Positions 29,221-37,103 of a stretch of 64,000 bases of DNA are shown here, piece by piece. Under the pieces are notes generated by a model that saw only the letters and a list, made by a program, of their open reading frames with translations, ran no database searches and was not told where the DNA came from. Source of the DNA: CAVPJW01 sp963705525 (GTDB lineage: Bacteria > Acidobacteriota > Vicinamibacteria > Vicinamibacterales > CAVPJW01); NCBI GenBank assembly GCA_963705525.1, contig CAVPJW010000002.1:1240001-1304000 (forward strand), in the 5' to 3' direction. A program made the translations under genes and the position numbers. How positions within the stretch are numbered: the first letter of the stretch is position 1; the number at the start of each line of letters is the position of its first letter.

Positions 29221-30156
29221 CTACAAGGCAGAATCGTCGTCTGAATCCGCCGCTGCCGAGGAGTCTGCCGGCTCGCCGGCGGATCCTGTGGTAGCCGCCG
29301 TTTCGTGATCGAACGCCTGCGAGTCGAGAGGTTGATGACCGGCTGCGGCTTCCGGCGGCTGTCCACCGCCCCGCCGATTCCTGTTGCGCCGGGCGCCCCC
29401 ACGGCGCGACCTTCGGCGGCGGGGGCCGAGAGTTTGTCGCAGGATCTCCAGCCGGCTCTCATAGGTCTCGAGCGCCGCGCGCGCATCACCGTCGGTCACC
29501 CATGAATCGGGATCGAGCTCGCTCGCCTGAGCCTTGAGGCGCTCGGCCTCCTCCGCCTCGCGGGGCCGCTCGTTGATCCGGGCCATGAGCTCCGCATAGC
29601 GCGTGCGAAGGCGCGCGAGGCCCTCGGCGCCGACCAGACCTTCGACGGGTCCTCCGGATTGGGGCCGGATCGTCTCCGGTTGCCCGTCTTCTCCGCTCTC
29701 GTCGAGCGCACCGATGTCGGCAGGCACGTCTCCACTCTCATCCACGTCTGACGCGCGCACTTCGCTGGCGATATCGGGATCCTCGCCGATCTCATCGATC
29801 GGAATGGGAACCGGTGTCGAGGACGCCTGCCCGGCATCTCCCGGCGCGGCGCGCCGCCTGGGCTCGGCCACGGGCGGCCTGCCTTGACGACGAGGGCTCC
29901 GTTCGACGCGTCGCGGCTCGGAGACGGTTGATTGCGCCTCGAGGATCTTGTTCCAGTCGAAAGCCAGACCCGGGTTGTTCTGTTCGATGGCGCGGATCGC
30001 ATCCTCGTCGATCGGGGCGCGCCCGACGCGAATATTGGGAGGCGTTCGAAACCAGTACAGGATGCGCGGGCGACCCTTGCCGCGCCGCCGGGCGGCATGA
30101 ACCACAGAGGTACTCTCGTAGCCTCGAGCGTCGCGGATGAAGCGAAGGAAGGGCAA
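29221..30156 (-). CDS. Uncharacterised protein with arginine/glycine-rich segment
   Basis: About 311 residues, no assigned function. The first 75 residues form a compact conserved-looking domain (RDARGYEST, RILYWFRTPPNIRVGR, FDWNKIL). The rest is low complexity: an acidic stretch (residues about 110-180), a coiled-coil-like Glu/Arg helix around RLRTRYAEL, a basic RRRRSRRGG/RNRNRRGGG block suited to nucleic-acid binding, and an acidic tail. Start is TTG at 30156, one base after the stop of the upstream gene, so the two are almost certainly coexpressed and translationally linked. Confidence 0.65.
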   Translation of the reverse strand: MPFLRFIRDARGYESTSVVHAARRRGKGRPRILYWFRTPPNIRVGRAPIDEDAIRAIEQNNPGLAFDWNKILEAQSTVSEPRRVERSPRRQGRPPVAEPRRRAAPGDAGQASSTPVPIPIDEIGEDPDIASEVRASDVDESGDVPADIGALDESGEDGQPETIRPQSGGPVEGLVGAEGLARLRTRYAELMARINERPREAEEAERLKAQASELDPDSWVTDGDARAALETYESRLEILRQTLGPRRRRSRRGGARRNRNRRGGGQPPEAAAGHQPLDSQAFDHETAATTGSAGEPADSSAAADSDDDSAL

Positions 30157-30157
30157 G

Positions 30158-30730
30158 TTACTTGCGCCGGGCGGGGCGGGCCGTCTTCGCGACCTTCTTG
30201 GGTCGCGACGTTCCGGACTTGGCGCCGCGTGAAACCGCTTTCCGGGCGCGCGATGGAGCGGGTGGTCTCGAGCGCCGCGCGCGCGAGGCCGCGCGCGTAT
30301 TCTCCGGCGCGCGGTGGACCAGCGTGAAGCGGACCTGATCGCCGATCGTGTGATAGGTCCAGATCTCAGCGACAGTAATCTGGTTGTCCACGCAGAATCG
30401 TTTTGCTGAGTCAACCGATCCAGCCGGGACGTACAAGTGAAGCGGCGCGCGCAGCCGGGCCAATCGCGCCCACTGTGCCATCGCTTCCAGATGATTGACC
30501 GATTCGCTCGTCTCGACTTCGATGATGCCCTGCAGGCGGCGGCTGCGCTCCGTGGACATCAGCACGAGATCCGGATACATCGCCGAGGCGCCCGAGCCGA
30601 CGACCGCATTCTGCTCGTTGCCCGGGTTGATCGCGACTTCGAACCGCCGGCGGTTGCGGGTCTGCAGGAGTCGAATGATGCGATCGTGCTCGAGCTGTTC
30701 GCGAACAGGCCGCACGAGGATTGGGCTCAC
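30158..30730 (-). CDS. Uncharacterised protein with possible PD-(D/E)xK-like nuclease core
   Basis: A 190-residue protein. Residues about 50-75 read MYPDLVL followed by IIEVET, which fits the PD...ExE/K spacing of restriction-endonuclease-like folds; SVNHLEAMAQWARLARL and LHLYVPAGSVDSAKRF follow. The last 55 residues are basic and Ala/Pro/Lys-rich (PKKVAKTARPARRK). GTG at 30730 has a GGAGG site five bases upstream. The nuclease idea is inference from a short motif; the basic tail and the RG-rich neighbour suggest that the pair acts on nucleic acid. Confidence 0.6.
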   Translation of the reverse strand: MSPILVRPVREQLEHDRIIRLLQTRNRRRFEVAINPGNEQNAVVGSGASAMYPDLVLMSTERSRRLQGIIEVETSESVNHLEAMAQWARLARLRAPLHLYVPAGSVDSAKRFCVDNQITVAEIWTYHTIGDQVRFTLVHRAPENTRAASRARRSRPPAPSRARKAVSRGAKSGTSRPKKVAKTARPARRK

Positions 30731-30810
30731 AGAGCCTCCGAAGATAACACGAGCGAGCTAGCCAAACTGCAAAGTATAGCACGTCTGAGGTGTCGTAGTA
30801 GCATGACGAG

Positions 30811-31839
30811 GTGAACGATCGCTTCCTTCGCGCTTGCCGCCGACAGCCGGTCGATGCGACGCCCGTCTGGTTCATGCGGCAGGCGGGCCGGTACCTTCCC
30901 GAGTACCGGGCCATCCGGGAACGTCATTCCTTGCTCGACATCTGTCAGACGCCCGAGCTCGCCACGATCGCGACGCTCCAGCCACTTCGACGGATCGAGC
31001 TCGACGCGGCCATTCTGTTTTCGGACCTTCTGCTCCCGCTCGCTCCAATGGGTCTCCCGTTCGACTTCGTCCGCGGCGAAGGCCCTCGGATCGATCACCC
31101 CATCGGAAACGCTGCGGACATCGATCGGCTGCTGGTCGTCGACGCTCGCGATGCGCTCGGACACGTCTTCAGCGCCATCGCCCTCGTGCTCAGCGAGCTT
31201 GCAGGCCAGATCCCCCTCATCGGGTTTGCGGGCGCGCCGTTTACCCTCGCCTCGTACGCGATCGAAGGCGGCCATTCGAACACCTTCGCCAAGACAAAGG
31301 CTTTGATGTACACAGATCCGGCCGCCTGGCACCGGCTGTGCGACAAGCTTGCAACCGTCGTGACGTCGTTCGTCGAGGCGCAGGTGGACGCCGGCGTGCA
31401 CGCGATCCAAATCTTCGACTCGTGGGTCGGCGCCCTCGATGCGCGCGACTACCGCGAGTTCGTCATGCCGCATACCCGCCGGATCTTCGACGCGTTGTCG
31501 GCCAGACCCGTCGTGACGATTCATTTCGGGACGGGAACCTCGGCCATCCTGGGCGAGCTGCGTGAGGCGGGCGGCGACGTCATCGGCGCCGACTGGCGCG
31601 TCGGTCTGGACGAGGCGTGGGACCGGATCGGACACGATCGCGCCATCCAGGGCAACCTCGATCCCACGCTGCTCTTCGCCTCGCCGGAGCGTCTGGCTGA
31701 GGGCGCCGATGACGTCCTCCGGCGAGCCGGCGGACGGGTCGGCCACATTTTCAACCTGGGGCACGGGATCCTGCCGACCACTCCGGTCGAACACGTACAA
31801 TTCCTCGCCCGCCACGTGCACCTGGCCACCCGACAATGA
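30811..31839 (+). CDS. hemE: Uroporphyrinogen decarboxylase
   Basis: A 342-residue cytoplasmic enzyme that removes four carboxyl groups from uroporphyrinogen III to give coproporphyrinogen III. The signature PVWFMRQAGRYLPEYR is at residues 18-33, with the active-site Asp in FSDLLLP and GFAGAPFTLASY further on. Starts at GTG 30811. Its stop overlaps the hemH start by four bases; hemE-hemH-hemY forms a tight late-heme operon. Coproporphyrinogen oxidase is not in the window. Confidence 0.96.
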   Translation: MNDRFLRACRRQPVDATPVWFMRQAGRYLPEYRAIRERHSLLDICQTPELATIATLQPLRRIELDAAILFSDLLLPLAPMGLPFDFVRGEGPRIDHPIGNAADIDRLLVVDARDALGHVFSAIALVLSELAGQIPLIGFAGAPFTLASYAIEGGHSNTFAKTKALMYTDPAAWHRLCDKLATVVTSFVEAQVDAGVHAIQIFDSWVGALDARDYREFVMPHTRRIFDALSARPVVTIHFGTGTSAILGELREAGGDVIGADWRVGLDEAWDRIGHDRAIQGNLDPTLLFASPERLAEGADDVLRRAGGRVGHIFNLGHGILPTTPVEHVQFLARHVHLATRQ

Positions 31840-32741
31840 CCGATCGACGCCACAGGACCGGCGTGCTGCTCATGGCCCACGGCACGCCCAATTCCCTCGA
31901 CGAGATGCCGGAGTACCTGACCCGCGTTCGTGGTGGGCGACCGCCTTCTGCCGAGCTCCTCGAGGAGATCACCGCAAATTACCGCGCCATTGGCGGCCGC
32001 TCTCCTCTGACGGATATCACCACGGCCCAGGGCCGGGCGTTGCAGGCCGTGCTCGGCGACGATTATCACGTCGTCGTCGGCATGCGCAACTGGCATCCTT
32101 TCATCGATTGCGCGGTCGACGCGTTGGTGCAGGAGGGCGTGCGCCGCGTGATCGGCATCCCGCTCGCGCCGCAATTCTCGACGCTCAGCGTGCAGAAATA
32201 CCTCGATGTGGCGCGCGCGGCGCTCCCCGCCGATGTCACATTTTCGTCGGTGCGCTCTTTTCACGCCCACCCGCTGCTGCTGGCTGCGTTCGCCGAGCGG
32301 ATCCGGCAAGCCGGATACTCTCGCGAATCCGGCAGAGAGGTGGTGTTTACCGCGCACAGCCTTCCGTCACGCGCGATTGCTGCCGGCGACCCGTATGCGC
32401 AAGAGGTCGCAACGACCGCGGCCGGTGTTGCCGCCTTGATCGGCCTCACCGGCTATGAGCAGGCTTATCAAAGCGCGGGCCGCACGCCCGAGCCATGGCT
32501 TGGGCCCGATCTCTCCGCGCTCGTTCGGTCGCGCGCCGCTCAGGGTGTGCGGGCGTTCCTGATCGTGCCGGTGAGTTTCGTCTGCGACCATTCGGAGATC
32601 CTGTTTGACATCGACGTCCAGGCTGTTCAGACGGCGCGAGACTGCGGCGTGTCGCTCCGCCGGACCGAATCGCTCAACCAATCTCCCCTCTTCATCAGTC
32701 TTCTTGCGGATCTCGTGGCCAGCAGTGTCCGAGACGCTTGA
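31836..32741 (+). CDS. hemH: Ferrochelatase
   Basis: A 301-residue enzyme that inserts ferrous iron into the porphyrin. VLLMAHGTPNSLDEMPEYL opens the chain; the catalytic His lies in VFTAHSLPSR and the conserved His/Glu pair in VCDHSEILFDID near the C-terminus. The last bases overlap the hemY start. No C-terminal iron-sulfur extension is present. The large demand for heme made by the multiheme cytochromes at 56-64 kb gives the operon an obvious use. Confidence 0.95.
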   Translation: MTDRRHRTGVLLMAHGTPNSLDEMPEYLTRVRGGRPPSAELLEEITANYRAIGGRSPLTDITTAQGRALQAVLGDDYHVVVGMRNWHPFIDCAVDALVQEGVRRVIGIPLAPQFSTLSVQKYLDVARAALPADVTFSSVRSFHAHPLLLAAFAERIRQAGYSRESGREVVFTAHSLPSRAIAAGDPYAQEVATTAAGVAALIGLTGYEQAYQSAGRTPEPWLGPDLSALVRSRAAQGVRAFLIVPVSFVCDHSEILFDIDVQAVQTARDCGVSLRRTESLNQSPLFISLLADLVASSVRDA

Positions 32742-34122
32742 TTGTGCGATCGTCGGCGCCGGAATCGCGGGGCTCTCGGCTGCGTATGAGCTGAGCCGCC
32801 GAGGCGTCGACTTCAAGGTGTTCGAAGGCAGCGAGAGGATAGGCGGGTTCGTCCGGACCGAGCGCGTCAACGGCTTCACGATCGATCAAGGTCCCGACAG
32901 TCTTCTCGCGCAGAAACCCGCGGCGCTTGATCTCTGCCGCGAGCTCGGACTGGGCGACCGCCTTATCGCCACTTCGAAGCCCCGGGTCGCATACGTCCTG
33001 CGAGAAAAAGTGCTGCACCCGCTGCCCGAAGGATCGGTCCTCGGAATTCCTGTCGAGCTCGGTCCGCTGATGGCTTCAAGCCTCTTCTCCGCCGCAGGCA
33101 AGACGAGAATCGCGGCCGAGCCCAGCGTGCCGCCACGGCAGGGCTCGGCGGAAGAATCGATCGGCCATTTCGTACGGCGCCGTTTCGGCGATGAGGCCGC
33201 CGATTACATCGCCGAACCGCTTCTGGCGGGCATCCACGCCGGCGACGTCGATCGTCTGTCTGTGGACGCATTATTTCCTCAACTTCCCGCAGCGGAACGC
33301 CAGCATGGAAGCGTGATTCGCGCCTTCCGAACCGACGTGCGCCCGCGGGATCCCGACGGGGCCTTTCGGTCCCTTGCCGGCGGTCTCGGCGAGCTGATTG
33401 ATGCGCTGGCCAGTGTGTTGCCGCCGGGGTCCGTCGAGCTCGGCTCGCCAATCATCAGGCTCGAGACGAATAGCGCGTATCACCTCGGCGATGGGCGCAG
33501 CCGCACTTTCGCAGCCCGATCAATCATCCTCGCCACGCCGACGTATGCAACCAGTCGGTTGCTGAAGACTCTCGATGGCGATCTTGCGGAGCTCCTGAGT
33601 GGCATTCGGTATGCCTCGAGCGTGGCCGTCGCCCTCGGCTACCCGCGATCCCGCGTAGGACACGGACTCGGTGGATCCGGATTTGTGGTTCCCAAGATCG
33701 AAGGACTCGCGCTGCTGGCGGTCACATGGACCTCGTCGAAATGGCCTGGCCGGGCGCCGCCGAATCACGCTCTCCTTCGAGGGTACATCAGCGATCTCAG
33801 GTCGCCCGAGGTGGCCAGCCTCGATGATTCCGCGCTCGTGGAGCGGGTCATAACGGAACTCACTCCGGTGCTGGACATCCGCGGCGACCCTGTCCTGTCG
33901 CGCGTGTACCGATGGCCCCGCGCGAATGCACAGTACGAGGTGGGCCATCTTGCGCGTGTTCGTTCGATCGAGGATCGTACTCGGGCTCATCCGGGGCTAT
34001 TTCTGACTGGCAGCGGCCTTCGGGGCGTCGGGATTCCCGACTGCGTCGCCGACGCGCGCGCCACGGCTCGGCAAGCAGCCGGCTGGCTCGAACACACGGC
34101 CTCGCCTCGGAGCCTCGTGTAG
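32725..34122 (+). CDS. hemY: Protoporphyrinogen oxidase (HemY-type)
   Basis: A 465-residue flavoprotein. The FAD motif CAIVGAGIAGLSAAYELSRRG starts at residue 7, with IGGFVRTERVNGFTIDQGPDS after it and the C-terminal GLFLTGSGLRGVGIPDCV closing the FAD site. In organisms with the coproporphyrin route this enzyme oxidises coproporphyrinogen III instead; the sequence alone does not decide. GTG at 32725 begins exactly at the flavin fold and overlaps hemH by 17 bases; the longer open frame upstream is only the hemH shadow. Confidence 0.92.
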   Translation: MSETLDCAIVGAGIAGLSAAYELSRRGVDFKVFEGSERIGGFVRTERVNGFTIDQGPDSLLAQKPAALDLCRELGLGDRLIATSKPRVAYVLREKVLHPLPEGSVLGIPVELGPLMASSLFSAAGKTRIAAEPSVPPRQGSAEESIGHFVRRRFGDEAADYIAEPLLAGIHAGDVDRLSVDALFPQLPAAERQHGSVIRAFRTDVRPRDPDGAFRSLAGGLGELIDALASVLPPGSVELGSPIIRLETNSAYHLGDGRSRTFAARSIILATPTYATSRLLKTLDGDLAELLSGIRYASSVAVALGYPRSRVGHGLGGSGFVVPKIEGLALLAVTWTSSKWPGRAPPNHALLRGYISDLRSPEVASLDDSALVERVITELTPVLDIRGDPVLSRVYRWPRANAQYEVGHLARVRSIEDRTRAHPGLFLTGSGLRGVGIPDCVADARATARQAAGWLEHTASPRSLV

Positions 34123-34133
34123 AATCGTGCGCG

Positions 34134-34778
34134 ATGCGCCTGCCATTTCTGACGGTCCTTCTCGCCTGCGGATGTTTGTGCTCGCCCCAGGCCATGGCGG
34201 ACAGCCCGCCCGCTGATCCGTCGCTGCCCGAGAAGATCGCCATCATCCTTCGCGACATTCGAGCCGCCGATCGTGGACAACTCGCGGTATCGGAGGAAGA
34301 CGGTCGCTTTCTCCGCCTTCTCGTGACGTCGCACCATGTGCAGCATGCGCTTGAAATCGGCGCGGCGAGCGGCTATTCAGCCATCTGGATGGGCCTGGGT
34401 CTCCGGGCGACCGGTGGCCGACTGGTGACGATTGAGTACGACCCGCAACGCGCACGCGAGGCCACCGCGAACGTGGAACGTGCCGGGCTCTCAGACATCG
34501 TGCAGGTTGTGTCGGGTGACGGGTTCGCCGTGATTCCCAGACTGTCCGGCACGTTCGACTTTGTGTTCATGGACGTCTGGAAGCGGGACTACAAGAAGTT
34601 CTTCGATCTGGTGTTCCCGCGGCTGGACAAGGGGGGCTTGTTCCTGGCGCACAACGTGGTCAATAAACGAGACGAGATGGGCGATTTTCTGACGGCCGTC
34701 CAGACCAATCCTCAGGTCATGACGTCGATCGTGTCGCCCTCCGGCGAGGGCATCTCCATCACCCTTCGACTCAAGTAA
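34134..34778 (+). CDS. O-methyltransferase-like protein with signal peptide
   Basis: A 214-residue class I methyltransferase of the catechol/caffeoyl-CoA O-methyltransferase type: HALEIGAASGYSAIWMGLGL is motif I, VTIEYDP carries the acidic ribose ligand, and FVFMDVWKRDYKKFF has the metal-binding Asp. The unusual part is the N-terminus, MRLPFLTVLLACGCLCSPQAMA, which looks like a secretion or lipoprotein signal (cysteines at 12, 14 and 16). Either the enzyme is exported or the true start is later. It sits between hemY and arginase on the same strand. Confidence 0.8.
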   Translation: MRLPFLTVLLACGCLCSPQAMADSPPADPSLPEKIAIILRDIRAADRGQLAVSEEDGRFLRLLVTSHHVQHALEIGAASGYSAIWMGLGLRATGGRLVTIEYDPQRAREATANVERAGLSDIVQVVSGDGFAVIPRLSGTFDFVFMDVWKRDYKKFFDLVFPRLDKGGLFLAHNVVNKRDEMGDFLTAVQTNPQVMTSIVSPSGEGISITLRLK

Positions 34779-34781
34779 CCA

Positions 34782-35693
34782 ATGCCGACGAGCGTTCATA
34801 TCATCGGCGTCCCTCTCGACCTCGGTGGCGCGCGCCGAGGCGTTGATATGGGACCGTCGGCGTTCCGTATTGCGGGTCTCGGCGATCGCATCGCGTCGCT
34901 CGGGCACACCGTCGTCGATCGAGGCGACTTGCCCGCGCCCATTCAGGAAACGAAGGGCTTTGGAGACGAGAGAAAGAAGTATGTCCGGGAGATCGCGCGC
35001 GTCTGCCAGCGCTTGTATCAGATTGCGCTCGGCGCATTGGACGAGGGGGCGATGCCGCTCGTACTCGGTGGCGACCACAGCCTGGCGGCGGGCTCGGTCG
35101 CGGCCGCCGCCGAATTCGCCCGCCGGAAGAATGGCGTGCTCGGGCTGATCTGGGTCGATGCACACGGGGACATGAACACGCCAGCCACATCGACGAGCGG
35201 CAACGTTCACGGGATGCCGCTTGCCGCGCTTCTCGGACCGGAACCCGCGGAGCTCTCGAAAATCGGGGGTGTGTCACCGAAGGTGTCGCCGGAGCACACC
35301 GTGATTATTGGTGTCCGCAATCTGGATCAGCGCGAGAAGGAGATCGTCCGCGAGGCCGGCGTGCACGTCTTCACCATGAAAGACATCGATCGCTCGGGCA
35401 TCGCGGCGATCGCCGAACAGGCCGTCGCGCTCGCCAGCGCCGGGACCGCCGGGATGCATGTATCGTTCGACCTCGACGTGTGCGATCCGGCGATCGCGCC
35501 CGGCGTGGGCACGCCCGTCAAGGGGGGGCTCGATTACCGCGAAGCCCACATGGTGATGGAAATCGTCGCGGACTCCGGACGACTCACGTCGCTCGATCTC
35601 GTGGAGGTCAACCCGACGCTGGACATCCGCAATGCGACGGCCGAGCTCGGGACCGAGCTCGCCCTGTCTGCGCTCGGGATGAACATACTGTAG
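34782..35693 (+). CDS. rocF: Arginase
   Basis: A 303-residue ureohydrolase that splits arginine into ornithine and urea with a binuclear manganese centre. All metal motifs are present: LGGDHSLAAG, WVDAHGDMNTP and SFDLDVCDPAIAPG, and the arginase-type GNVHGMPL substrate loop. Length and the N-terminal IGVPLDLGGARRGVDMGPSA are those of true arginases, not agmatinases. ATG at 34782, three bases after the previous stop, so probably cotranscribed with the methyltransferase. Confidence 0.95.
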   Translation: MPTSVHIIGVPLDLGGARRGVDMGPSAFRIAGLGDRIASLGHTVVDRGDLPAPIQETKGFGDERKKYVREIARVCQRLYQIALGALDEGAMPLVLGGDHSLAAGSVAAAAEFARRKNGVLGLIWVDAHGDMNTPATSTSGNVHGMPLAALLGPEPAELSKIGGVSPKVSPEHTVIIGVRNLDQREKEIVREAGVHVFTMKDIDRSGIAAIAEQAVALASAGTAGMHVSFDLDVCDPAIAPGVGTPVKGGLDYREAHMVMEIVADSGRLTSLDLVEVNPTLDIRNATAELGTELALSALGMNIL

Positions 35694-35831
35694 GAAGGTT
35701 CAAGGCCCGAGGGCCTGGGGTTCAGCACGAAAAGCTTGGCACCTGATGAATCTTTGGCCGCTCGTGCCGCGTCAAACTGTGAGCCGGAACAGTCCGACAC
35801 TGCGAGACTGGGACAGACAAGGAGAGTATCG

Positions 35832-36359
35832 ATGAAGCTTCGACCAATGCCGTCAATCCTGGGAGGACTGCTGATCGTCAGCGTGGCGGTCTGCCTGCAG
35901 GCGCAGGAAAAGCGTGCGAGTCCGCACGAAACGGCCAAAGGCACCATTGACGGAGTCCAGATCTCGATTGAGTACGGACGCCCGTTCGTGAAGGGCCGGA
36001 AGATCTGGGGTGGACTGAACCCGTGGGGCCAGGTGTGGCGCCTGGGCGCCGATGAAGCCACGACGATGACGACGAGCGGACCGCTGCAGATGGGCGCGAC
36101 GGCCGTTCCAGCCGGCAAGCACACCCTTTATATGTGGGTCGACGAAAACCAGCCGAAGCTGATCATCAATAACCAGACCGGTCAGTGGGGCACCGACTAC
36201 GACCAGAAACAGGATCTCGGTCGGGTCGATCTTCAGAAAGGGATGGCGGCGAGCAAGCTCGAGCAACTCACGATCAGCATCGATCCCAAGACGGGCGGCG
36301 GTGGCACGCTGAAGATCGCATGGGACGATCGTGAATACACCGCGTCGGTGAAGAAGTAG
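35832..36359 (+). CDS. Exported DUF2911 protein
   Basis: A 175-residue protein with a signal peptide (SILGGLLIVSVAVCLQAQ) and the DUF2911 fold: ISIEYGRPFVKGRKIWGGL, VWRLGADEATT, the PAGKHTLYM turn and a C-terminal LKIAWDDREYTASV strand. The domain is widespread in Bacteroidota and Acidobacteriota and has no known biochemical role. ATG at 35832 follows AAGGAGAG, a good ribosome site. A convergent small monooxygenase-like gene ends three bases after it. Confidence 0.88.
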   Translation: MKLRPMPSILGGLLIVSVAVCLQAQEKRASPHETAKGTIDGVQISIEYGRPFVKGRKIWGGLNPWGQVWRLGADEATTMTTSGPLQMGATAVPAGKHTLYMWVDENQPKLIINNQTGQWGTDYDQKQDLGRVDLQKGMAASKLEQLTISIDPKTGGGGTLKIAWDDREYTASVKK

Positions 36360-36362
36360 CCG

Positions 36363-36707
36363 CTATCCTTTGCGGCGCGACCACGTCGAGCCGAACCGAT
36401 CGGGCACGTCGAGCGCCGTGAACACGCCAAGGGCGTGAGATCCGTCAAGGAGCGCGTCGCGCCGCTTCTCGAGGCTGGCGACTTCGTCGGTGAAATCCTG
36501 GAGGTGTCGTTCATAGACGACCATCTCGCTCCAGTACTCGATGAGGAGATACCGGGTCGGTTGCACCTGGTCGTGCAGAAACGAGCTGCCGAGAAACGAC
36601 CGGCTGCGCCGACCCAGCGCCGACCATTCGCCGTCGGCGCCGTAGAAGCGCTGGAACTCTTCCTGCTTGCCGTCCTTCACGTCAAACTGCCAGACCACTG
36701 CAATCAC
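36363..36707 (-). CDS. Antibiotic biosynthesis monooxygenase (ABM)-like protein
   Basis: A 114-residue dimeric alpha+beta barrel-type protein: VIAVVWQFDVKDGKQEEFQRFYG at the start, SFLHDQVQPTRYLLIEYWSEM in the middle and YERHLQDFTDEVASLEKRRD in the last helix. Relatives include quinol monooxygenases and heme-degrading proteins, but many have no known activity. GTG at 36707 is preferred because AGGAGG lies seven bases upstream; the longer frame loses family character. Confidence 0.75.
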   Translation of the reverse strand: MIAVVWQFDVKDGKQEEFQRFYGADGEWSALGRRSRSFLGSSFLHDQVQPTRYLLIEYWSEMVVYERHLQDFTDEVASLEKRRDALLDGSHALGVFTALDVPDRFGSTWSRRKG

Positions 36708-37103
36708 CGCATGCCTCCTAGAGCCGCGCCAAGCTCGACAGGTGTTCAGGCGCGCGTTTGTACTTAACGCAGTTCCGGATCTCTTCGCAAGCGAGCGCTG
36801 AGGTTGCAGATGTGTGAAGAGGTACTTCCGGTGTAGAGAATTCAGACCGATCGCACCCGTCGTCACGGATCAGCTGCGCACTGACGAAATACCGCGACAA
36901 GAAGTCGGCGGACCAGCCTATGGGTACCTCCGGCCCGCACGACTCGATGATCAAGAAGCTCAGTGTGACGTCGACAAGGATTTGTCGGCGACGTGCACGC
37001 AGTAATGAGCAAGGACGGTCCGGATGCTGGAGCGCCTGACGGCGCTCCAGCGTTCGAGAGTCACATGAAGACAATTGCAACGTGACTGGCGCGGATCGCC
37101 GAC
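36708..37103. other. Intergenic region without a recognisable gene
   Basis: 396 bases. Small open frames exist on both strands but none has a ribosome site or a family signature. The only clear structure is the inverted repeat at 37027-37050. Confidence 0.6.
37027..37050. repeat. Perfect inverted repeat (stem-loop)
   Basis: CTGGAGCGCC and GGCGCTCCAG with a TGAC loop. It lies 54 bases beyond the stop of the minus-strand sulfatase-like gene, but neither side has a T run, so it may be a terminator of the rho-assisted kind, an mRNA 3-prime end stabiliser or neither. Confidence 0.6.
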
